DNA of 64,000 bases, taken from an uncultured Clostridia bacterium (GTDB lineage Bacteria > Bacillota > Clostridia > Christensenellales > Borkfalkiaceae). The DNA is taken from NCBI GenBank assembly GCA_947087265.1, contig CAMUBY010000001.1, positions 124,001 to 188,000 on the forward strand. Direction: 5' to 3'. The notes under the pieces were generated by a model, which worked only from the letters and a program-made list of their open reading frames with translations, had not been told where the DNA came from and did not search any database. This document shows positions 57,547 through 64,000 of the stretch, piece by piece; position 1 is the stretch's first letter, and the number at the start of each line of letters is the position of its first letter. A program made the translations under genes and the position numbers.

Positions 57547-59079
57547 ATGGTTTCTAAAATCATCTGTTATGCGTTGAACGGACTTGACGGCGTGCCCGTG
57601 GAAGTGGAAACGGACGTCAACAAAGGCGTTCCGCAGTACGAAATGGTGGGCTTGCCCGATACCGCCGTCAAGGAGAGTAAGGAACGCGTGCGTTCGGCGC
57701 TCAAAAACAGCGGTTTGCTATTCCCCATTAACAAAATTACCATCAACTTTGCCCCTGCCGACCTTAAAAAAGAGGGCGCTTCCTTCGATTTGGCTGTGGC
57801 AATCAGTCTGCTCAAAGCGAGCGAACAGCTCGTCGGCGCCGACTTAAACGGAATCGTCTTTTTAGGCGAACTCGCGCTCGGCGGAGAACTGCGCCCCGTT
57901 TCGGGGTTGCTGCCCATTCTTATTTCCGCAAAAGGGCACGGTTACCGCAAGTTTATTATTCCTGCGGCGAACGCGAAAGAGGCAAGTTTCATGGGCGGTG
58001 CGGAAATTTATCCCGCACATTCCTTAACGGAAGTCGTCAAACACCTCGTCGGCGTTGAGAAAATTCCGCCGCTCCAAACGGAGGAGTTCGTCGTTTCGGT
58101 GAGAACGGCAGGAAAGAAAAGTTCCGCAGACTTAAAATATGTAAAGGGTCAGCCCGTAGCGCGGCGCGCCTTGGAAATTGCCGTCGCGGGCGGACATAAC
58201 CTGCTCATGGTCGGACCTCCCGGCACGGGGAAAACCATGCTCGCGCGTTGCCTTCCTACCGTGATGCCCGATTTAACGTTTGACGAGGCGCTTGAAATTA
58301 CCAAAATTCATTCGGTAGCGGGGATGCTCGGCGACGAAGGAATTGTCGGCGTGCGCCCGTTCCGAACACCGCACCACACGGCAACTACCGTATCCATGTG
58401 CGGCGGCGGGAACCGTATTGTTCATCCGGGCGAAATTTCGCTTGCGCACGGCGGCGTGCTGTTTTTAGACGAACTGCCCGAATATAAACGCTCCACGCTC
58501 GAAGCGCTCCGCCAGCCGCTCGAAGACGGCTGTATCTCCGTTTCGCGTGCAGGCGGCACCTTTACATACCCCTCGCGCTTTATGCTGTGCGCGAGTATGA
58601 ACCCCTGTCCGTGCGGAAACTACGGTTCTGCGGAGCGCACTTGCAGTTGCACTGCGTCGGAGATACGCCGTTACCGCAAAAAGGTTTCGGGACCTCTCCT
58701 TGACCGTATCGACTTGCAGGTCGAAGTAGATAACATTACTTACGACGAACTCACTTCCGCGGAGGAAGGGGAAAGTTCGGCGGCGGTAAAAGAGCGCGTG
58801 AACGGCGCAAGGCGCATTCAGCACGCACGGTTTAAGGACTGCGGCATCAATACCAACGCGGAAATGGGCGAGCGGGAACTGAGTACGTTCTGTACGCTGT
58901 CGCGCGAGGGCGACGACATTTTACGCGCCACGTTTGAAAAGTTGCACCTCTCGGCGCGGGCGCGTTCGAGAATCGTGAAAGTGGCGCGCACCATAGCCGA
59001 CCTCGATTCGAGCGACCGGATACTACCCAAACACGTTTACGAAGCGGTATCTTACCGCATATACGATAAAATGGATTAA
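57547..59079 (+). CDS. comM: YifB/ComM-family Mg-chelatase-like AAA+ ATPase
   Basis: A 510-residue AAA+ protein. N-terminal Lon-protease-like domain (VPVEVETDVNKGVPQYEMVG, LPDTAVKESKERVRSAL) precedes a Mg-chelatase-type AAA+ core with Walker A GPPGTGKTM (about 225), Walker B LFLDELPEY and a zinc-like Cys cluster NPCPCGNYGSAERTCSC. ComM helicases act on branch migration in natural transformation. Its neighbours dprA and topA fit this, as in many Bacillota. Ribosome binding site GCGGAGGAGAGCA. Confidence 0.93.
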   Translation: MVSKIICYALNGLDGVPVEVETDVNKGVPQYEMVGLPDTAVKESKERVRSALKNSGLLFPINKITINFAPADLKKEGASFDLAVAISLLKASEQLVGADLNGIVFLGELALGGELRPVSGLLPILISAKGHGYRKFIIPAANAKEASFMGGAEIYPAHSLTEVVKHLVGVEKIPPLQTEEFVVSVRTAGKKSSADLKYVKGQPVARRALEIAVAGGHNLLMVGPPGTGKTMLARCLPTVMPDLTFDEALEITKIHSVAGMLGDEGIVGVRPFRTPHHTATTVSMCGGGNRIVHPGEISLAHGGVLFLDELPEYKRSTLEALRQPLEDGCISVSRAGGTFTYPSRFMLCASMNPCPCGNYGSAERTCSCTASEIRRYRKKVSGPLLDRIDLQVEVDNITYDELTSAEEGESSAAVKERVNGARRIQHARFKDCGINTNAEMGERELSTFCTLSREGDDILRATFEKLHLSARARSRIVKVARTIADLDSSDRILPKHVYEAVSYRIYDKMD

Positions 59080-59082
59080 AGC

Positions 59083-60150
59083 ATGACGCAAGAAGAAAAA
59101 TGTTATTTGTGGCTTACGGCTTGCACCAAACTGGATTACGGAGAGCGCGTTGCGCTTCTTAATGCGGCGGAGAATCCCGCGCTTCTTTTTCGGGAATTTG
59201 AAAAATTTTCAAAAACCGTACTAAAAGAGGATAGAAACGGGTTATATATTAGCGATGTCTCTGCACGCGAGAAGGAAGTCAATGCGCTTTCGGAACGTTT
59301 GGAGCGCAAGAACCGCTTTGCCGTTACGATGGCGAGCAGCGATTATCCCGAAGGGTTGCGCCATGTTTTCGAGCCGCCGCACGTCCTCTACGGGAAAGGC
59401 AACCGCGAACTTCTGAAACGCGAAAAGTTCTGTATCGTCGGCTCGCGTATCACGCCGCCCTGGGCGGAACAGGCGGGCAGGAAGTTTGCGGAAGAAATCG
59501 CGGATAAATTCGTCATCGTCACGGGTATTGCGGAAGGCGGTGACAGCGCGGCAATTTCGGGCGCGTTTGAAAGCGGAAATATCATCTGCGTACTGCCGTG
59601 CGGTCTGGACGATTGTTATCCCGCCTCGCAGGTGGCACTCAAAGAAAAGATTGCAAGAAAGGGTTTGTTGCTCTCCGAATTTCCGTTTCAAGAAAGGGTA
59701 CATAAAGGTTCCTTTCATGCGCGGAACAGAATTTTGGCAGGGCTTGCAAAGGGCGTTCTCGTTATTTCCGCAGGGTGCAGGAGCGGAACGCTCATTACCG
59801 CGAATTGCGCGCTCGATTCGGGCAAAGACGTGTTCGTCTTCCCGTACAATCTCGGCGTAAAACAGGGCGAGGGTTGCAATAACCTCGTCAAAACGGGCGC
59901 ATTTCTCGTAACCGAGGCGGAGGATATTCTCAGTTTTTACGGGTATACCGCGGTTAAAAAACAGGCGGTCGTGCTGGGCAGGGAAGAAACGCTCGTCATG
60001 GAAATACTTTCTCAAAGCGGCGAACTGCACGCGGCAGTCATTGCCGAACGCGCAGGCTTGCAGGTTTTTGAGGCAGCGGCAACGCTTTCTTCGCTGGAAC
60101 TCAAAGGATTGGTAACGAAGTCAGGCGGAAACAAATACAGCGCATTATAA
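59083..60150 (+). CDS. dprA: DNA-processing protein DprA
   Basis: A 355-residue DprA, which loads RecA on incoming single-stranded DNA. The Rossmann core (about 75-280) has GRAGRKFAEEI-type IVGSRITPPWAEQAG, TGIAEGGDSAAISGA, NRILAGLAKGVLVISAG and PYNLGVKQGEGCNNLVKTGA. A winged-helix-like end (about 300-355) resembles the DprA C-terminal domain. The first Gly-rich motif is altered: EGGDSAA replaces RGIDAAA. It lies 3 bases after comM. Confidence 0.95.
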   Translation: MTQEEKCYLWLTACTKLDYGERVALLNAAENPALLFREFEKFSKTVLKEDRNGLYISDVSAREKEVNALSERLERKNRFAVTMASSDYPEGLRHVFEPPHVLYGKGNRELLKREKFCIVGSRITPPWAEQAGRKFAEEIADKFVIVTGIAEGGDSAAISGAFESGNIICVLPCGLDDCYPASQVALKEKIARKGLLLSEFPFQERVHKGSFHARNRILAGLAKGVLVISAGCRSGTLITANCALDSGKDVFVFPYNLGVKQGEGCNNLVKTGAFLVTEAEDILSFYGYTAVKKQAVVLGREETLVMEILSQSGELHAAVIAERAGLQVFEAAATLSSLELKGLVTKSGGNKYSAL

Positions 60151-60158
60151 GGAGCAGT

Positions 60159-62384
60159 ATGGATTTAATTATTGTGGAGTCGCCCTCTAAGGCGAAAACG
60201 ATTTCAAAATACTTAAAAGGGAAGTATCGGGTAGACGCTTCGGGCGGACATATCCGCGACCTTCCGCAAAAGACGCTCGGCGTTTCTATCGATAAAAATT
60301 ACGAGCCCAAGTACGTCACTTCTCCCGGCAAGGAAGATACCATCGGTCGGCTGAGCGAAGAGGCGAAACGCGCGGACAGAGTATATCTTGCAACCGACCC
60401 CGACCGCGAGGGCGAAGCGATTTCCTGGCACTTACAGAGCGTTTTAGGACTGCCTGCGGAGGGCGAAAACCGCATCGAATTCAATGAAATTTCTCCCAAG
60501 GCGGTAGAACGCGCTTTGCAGAATCCGCGCAAAATCAATTACAATCTCGTGGACGCGCAGCAGGCGCGCCGCGTCATGGACCGCTTGGTGGGCTACAAAC
60601 TTTCTCCGCTCCTCAACAATAAAATCCAGAACGGACTTTCGGCTGGGCGCGTGCAATCGGTTGCGCTTCGGCTTGTCGTGGACAGGGAACGCGAAATTAC
60701 CGCGTTCGTGCCCGAAGAGTATTGGAACGTGACCGCCGAACTGCAAGACGGCGAAAAGAAGTTTTCTCCGTTTAAGGCGGCGCTCGAAAAGAAGAACGGC
60801 AAGAAATTCAAAATCGGCAACAAGGAAGTGGCGGACGAAGTGCTTGCTTCTCTCAACCAGGGGCAGTACGCGGTCGCTTCGGTGAAGAAATCGGTAACGA
60901 AATCTCACGCGCCCGCACCCTTCACGACGAGTACCCTGCAACAGGACGCTTCCAACAAATTAGGGCTCACCGCGCCCGAAACCATGCTTATGGCGCAGCA
61001 CCTCTACGAGGGGCTCGACGTAGCGGACGGCGAACATGTTGCGTTCGTCACCTATATCAGAACGGACTCCACCCGCGTTTCTTCCGAAGCGCAGGAAATG
61101 GCAAAAGAATACATTGTGGAGCGTTACGGGAAAGAGTACTATCCCGAAAAACCCAACTTCTACGCATCCAAAAAGGGCGCGCAGGACGCGCACGAAGCTA
61201 TCCGTCCCATCGACCTCTCGCGTACGCCCGAGTCCGTGAAAAAGATGCTCGATAAAAAGCATTACAACGTCTATAAACTCATTTACGAACGCTTTGTCGC
61301 TTCGCAGATGAGCGAGGCGCAGTACGACTCCATGCAGATAGAAGTCGCAAACGGTGAATACGGGTTCAAGGCGAGCGGAAAGTCGCTGCGCTTTGCAGGC
61401 TTTACCGCCGTCTATCAGGAAACCAAAAAGGACGACGAAGAGGAAACGAAGGGTTTGCTTCCTCCGCTTACCGAAGGCGACGGACTTTCCTGCCTATCGC
61501 TCAAACCCGAGCAGAAATTTACGAAACCGCCCGTGCGCTATACGGACGCGTCGCTCGTAAAGGCGATGGAAGATAAGGGAATCGGCAGACCTTCTACCTA
61601 CGCTTCCATTATCTCCGTTCTGAACAAGCGCAAGTACGTGGAAAAAGAGGGCAAGTACATGAAGCCCACCGAAATTGCGTTCCGCATTACCGACTTGCTC
61701 CTGCACTACTTTACCGATATTATGGACGTCGGGTTTACGGCGAGCATGGAAGAAAAGCTCGACGAAATCGAGGGCGGCGGCAAAGACTGGCACGCCATCA
61801 TCGGCGATTTCTATCCGCCGTTTGAACAAAAACTCCGCTTTGCGAATACCGACGGCGACGAGGTGACGGATATTCTCTGCAAGAAATGCGGACACCCCAT
61901 GGTGCGCAAGTCGGGCAAGTACGGCAAATATCTTGCCTGCTCCAATTATCCCAAATGCTCGAATATCGTCAGCGAAGAGGAAGAAGAAGTTTCCGACACG
62001 CCCTGCCCCAAGTGCGGCGCGATGATGACGGTGAAGAACGGCAGATACGGAAAATTCCTTGCCTGCCCCAACTATCCGAAATGCAAATCTACGCTTACGC
62101 TGGGTGAAAAGAAAGAGGTTGTGTTAGAGGGTATCTGCCCCGAATGCGGCAAGCCTGCCAAACAGCTCCGTTCCAAGAGGGGAAAAATTTATTACGGTTG
62201 CAGCGGCTACCCTGAATGTAAGTTCATGAGCTGGGATATTCCCACGGGCGAAAAATGCCCCGAATGCAAGAGCCCTATCGTGAAAAACGCAAAGGGCGTT
62301 TTGAAGTGCTCAAATAAGGAATGCAAGTACACGCCGCCCCAGCCGCCCAAGGAAGAGGCAAAGACGGAAGAGCAACATGATTAA
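60159..62384 (+). CDS. topA: DNA topoisomerase I
   Basis: A 741-residue type IA topoisomerase. TOPRIM begins IIVESPSKAKTISKYL, with ATDPDREGEAISWHL supplying the DxD pair. The catalytic Tyr is in FVTYIRTDSTRVS near residue 300. The C-terminus has four CxxC zinc ribbons (CKKCGHPM, CPKCGAMM, CPECGKPA, CPECKSPI). It relaxes negative supercoils. It overlaps trmFO by 8 bases. Confidence 0.97.
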   Translation: MDLIIVESPSKAKTISKYLKGKYRVDASGGHIRDLPQKTLGVSIDKNYEPKYVTSPGKEDTIGRLSEEAKRADRVYLATDPDREGEAISWHLQSVLGLPAEGENRIEFNEISPKAVERALQNPRKINYNLVDAQQARRVMDRLVGYKLSPLLNNKIQNGLSAGRVQSVALRLVVDREREITAFVPEEYWNVTAELQDGEKKFSPFKAALEKKNGKKFKIGNKEVADEVLASLNQGQYAVASVKKSVTKSHAPAPFTTSTLQQDASNKLGLTAPETMLMAQHLYEGLDVADGEHVAFVTYIRTDSTRVSSEAQEMAKEYIVERYGKEYYPEKPNFYASKKGAQDAHEAIRPIDLSRTPESVKKMLDKKHYNVYKLIYERFVASQMSEAQYDSMQIEVANGEYGFKASGKSLRFAGFTAVYQETKKDDEEETKGLLPPLTEGDGLSCLSLKPEQKFTKPPVRYTDASLVKAMEDKGIGRPSTYASIISVLNKRKYVEKEGKYMKPTEIAFRITDLLLHYFTDIMDVGFTASMEEKLDEIEGGGKDWHAIIGDFYPPFEQKLRFANTDGDEVTDILCKKCGHPMVRKSGKYGKYLACSNYPKCSNIVSEEEEEVSDTPCPKCGAMMTVKNGRYGKFLACPNYPKCKSTLTLGEKKEVVLEGICPECGKPAKQLRSKRGKIYYGCSGYPECKFMSWDIPTGEKCPECKSPIVKNAKGVLKCSNKECKYTPPQPPKEEAKTEEQHD

Positions 62385-63660
62385 AATTATCGGCGCGGGG
62401 CTCGCAGGTTCGGAAGCCGCGTACTATCTCGCGCGGAGGGGCGTGGAAGTCGAGCTTACCGACATGAAGCCCGAAAAGCGCACGCCTGCCCACAGCGGTA
62501 ACGGCTTCGCGGAACTCGTGTGTTCCAACTCGCTTAAAAGCAGCGACGTTTACGGCAACGCCTGCGGACTTTTGAAAGAGGAACTGCGGATTCTGGGCTC
62601 GCTTATGATGGAAGCGGCGGAATATACTAAAGTGCCTGCGGGCGGTGCGCTCGCGGTGGACAGAGAAAAATTTTCCGAATATATCACGCAGAAATTGCAG
62701 GCAATGCCGAATATAAATATCGTCTGCCGCGAGGAATGCGAACTTCCCGAAAGCGGCATCGTGGCAACGGGACCGCTCACGGCGGATAAACTGTATTCCG
62801 CAATCGAAGAGAAACTCGGCAAAACGCTTCATTTTTACGACGCGACCGCGCCCGTCGTTTCGGCGGACAGTATCGACTACGCAAAAACGTTTTCCATGAG
62901 CCGTTACGGCAAGGGCGAGGGCGATTATCTCAACTGCCCGATGAACAAAGAGGAATACGAAACATTCGTAACCGAATTGCTCGGCGCGGAACGCGCACAG
63001 TTGCACGCATTTGAAAAGCGCGAAATTTTCGAGGGCTGTATGCCCGTAGAAGTCATGGCTTCGCGCGGAAAGGATACGTTGCGCTTCGGTATGCTCAAAC
63101 CCGTGGGTTTAGAATTCGAGGGCGTGCGCCCGTATGCAGTATTGCAGCTGCGTAAAGAGAACGCGGCAGGCACGTCGTACGGCTTGGTCGGGTTTCAGAC
63201 GAATTTGAAATTCGCGGAACAAAGGCGCGTGTTTTCGCTGATTCCCGCGTTAAAAAATGCGGAATTCGAGCGCTACGGCGTCATGCACCGCAATACCTAT
63301 CTGCCTTCGCCCGAAGTGCTGAATGAGGATTTTTCGCTGAAAGATAATCCGAATTTGTTTTTCGCAGGACAGATGACGGGGGTGGAAGGATATGTGGAGA
63401 GCGCCATGAGCGGACTGCTTTGCGGTATCCACGCCTACCGCAGAATGCAAGGCAAAGAAACGCTCGTGCCGCAGGATACCTGCGTGTGCGGCGCGCTCTC
63501 ACATTATGTTGCAAGAGAAAACAGGCACTTCGAGCCGATGAACGCAAACTACGGAATTTTGGGTTCGGGCTTTGAACGGGTGCGCGATAAAAAAGAAAAG
63601 AAACGCTTGCTCTCGGAACGGGCGTTACAGGAAATCAATCGCTGGAAGGAGGAATTATAA
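62377..63660 (+). CDS. trmFO: Methylenetetrahydrofolate-tRNA-(uracil-5-)-methyltransferase TrmFO
   Basis: A 427-residue folate/FAD enzyme making m5U54 in tRNA. The FAD loop is IIGAGLAGSEAAYYLARRG, with RTPAHSGNGFAELVCSNSLK, CPMNKEEYE, GQMTGVEGYVESAMSGLL and MNANYGILG motifs. It begins inside topA. The topA-trmFO pair is common in Bacillota; here hslV follows immediately (0 bases) with no xerC between. Confidence 0.97.
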   Translation: MIKIIGAGLAGSEAAYYLARRGVEVELTDMKPEKRTPAHSGNGFAELVCSNSLKSSDVYGNACGLLKEELRILGSLMMEAAEYTKVPAGGALAVDREKFSEYITQKLQAMPNINIVCREECELPESGIVATGPLTADKLYSAIEEKLGKTLHFYDATAPVVSADSIDYAKTFSMSRYGKGEGDYLNCPMNKEEYETFVTELLGAERAQLHAFEKREIFEGCMPVEVMASRGKDTLRFGMLKPVGLEFEGVRPYAVLQLRKENAAGTSYGLVGFQTNLKFAEQRRVFSLIPALKNAEFERYGVMHRNTYLPSPEVLNEDFSLKDNPNLFFAGQMTGVEGYVESAMSGLLCGIHAYRRMQGKETLVPQDTCVCGALSHYVARENRHFEPMNANYGILGSGFERVRDKKEKKRLLSERALQEINRWKEEL

Positions 63661-64000
63661 ATGGAATTTCGCGGAACTACCATCTGCGCCGTGAAGAAAG
63701 ACGGCGTTACGGCAATCGCAGGCGACGGTCAGGTGACCATGGGGGAATCGGTCGTATTCAAGAATACGGCAATCAAAGTACGGCGCATTTACGGCGGCAA
63801 AGTTATTCTCGGGTTTGCAGGCTCGGTAACGGACGCGTTTTCGCTTTCCGAACGCTTCGAGGGAATGCTCAACAAGTTTGCGGGCAACCTCATGCGCTCG
63901 GCGGTGGAACTTGCCGATTTGTGGCGGTCGGATAAGGTCGGCAGAAAACTCGACGCTATGATGATTACGGCGGATAAAGATACGCTGCTCATTCTTTCGG
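63661..64000 (+). CDS. hslV: ATP-dependent protease subunit HslV/ClpQ (5' part, runs off the window)
   Basis: The first 113 codons of a proteasome-like peptidase. After processing, the N-terminal Thr would be in RGTTICAVKKDG. Motifs AGDGQVTMGE, VRRIYGGKVILGFAGS and WRSDKVGRKLDAMM match HslV. It works with HslU, expected just downstream. Adjacent to trmFO with ATG right after its stop. Confidence 0.95.
   Translation, partial: MEFRGTTICAVKKDGVTAIAGDGQVTMGESVVFKNTAIKVRRIYGGKVILGFAGSVTDAFSLSERFEGMLNKFAGNLMRSAVELADLWRSDKVGRKLDAMMITADKDTLLILS

Noticed and set aside
1..64000. tRNA or rRNA genes
   Set aside because: None seen by eye; no cloverleaf with TTCGANTC-type arm or rRNA stretches was noticed. 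A tRNA scan would settle it.

Overview
The window reads as chromosome of a Gram-positive, Clostridia-like bacterium (Bacillota). The grounds are gene orders known from that phylum: rpsB-tsf-pyrH-frr-uppS-cdsA-dxr-rseP, comM-dprA-topA-trmFO-hslV, rpsF-ssb-rpsR, and rpmE-DUF1385-prmC-prfA. Other grounds are a TPP riboswitch before an ECF-type ThiT, an L19 leader, strong AGGAGG-type ribosome binding sites, and very regular TTGNNN-N17-TATAAT promoters. Coding GC looks moderate. An uncultured gut lineage related to Christensenellales is a guess only. I saw no tRNA, rRNA, CRISPR array, prophage or transposase; this is core chromosome with a few accessory islets.

Layout. 1-5.1 kb: a tiny membrane peptide, DUF1015 protein, aspartate kinase, then an SDR/EFR1 redox pair. 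5.2-7.3 kb (minus): cysteine desulfurase, IscU and an IscR-like regulator with a matching dyad over their promoter. 7.4-11.4 kb (minus): a large lipoprotein with InlB-type and BspA-type repeats. 11.5-12.7 kb (minus): rpsF-ssb-rpsR with a possible S6:S18 leader. 12.7-16.8 kb (minus): an unknown membrane protein, then cca-rmuC, whose promoter shares one palindromic -35 box with a divergent PAS/SpoIIE phosphatase gene. 18-21.4 kb (minus): small membrane protein, yfcE, cls and an MDR reductase. 21.4-24.7 kb: rpmE, a DUF1385-PrmC fusion and prfA. 24.7-28.5 kb: aminotransferase, P-loop protein, threonine synthase and a 59-aa orphan.

28.5-36 kb: trpS, a DUF5685/degenerate-J-protein/membrane protein trio, an RlmD-type methyltransferase and a 943-aa surface protein. 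36-39.2 kb: lon-engB, then a small XRE regulator whose control region holds two matched operators and overlapping promoters, one of which makes a short transcript with no convincing ORF. 39.4-46.8 kb: translation and lipid/isoprenoid genes (rpsB to rseP). 46.8-49.1 kb: riboswitch-controlled thiT, yfbR and an AT-rich XRE/Cys-protein module lying between two near-identical terminator hairpins. 49.1-54.8 kb: dnaA-mnmG (minus) divergent from recF-vanW (plus). 54.8-64 kb: rplS, a PMT-like membrane protein, comM, dprA, topA, trmFO and the start of hslV.

Most genes serve translation, DNA maintenance, Fe-S and thiamine supply, and envelope building. The points most worth a second look are the XRE-controlled short transcript (39.19-39.39 kb), the AT-rich module between twin terminators (48.5-49.1 kb), the DUF1385-PrmC fusion, the SDR with a Cys-less copy of a normally Cys-rich C-terminal repeat, the PAS/SpoIIE protein with a four-Cys cluster, and the unusual dnaA-mnmG/recF arrangement.
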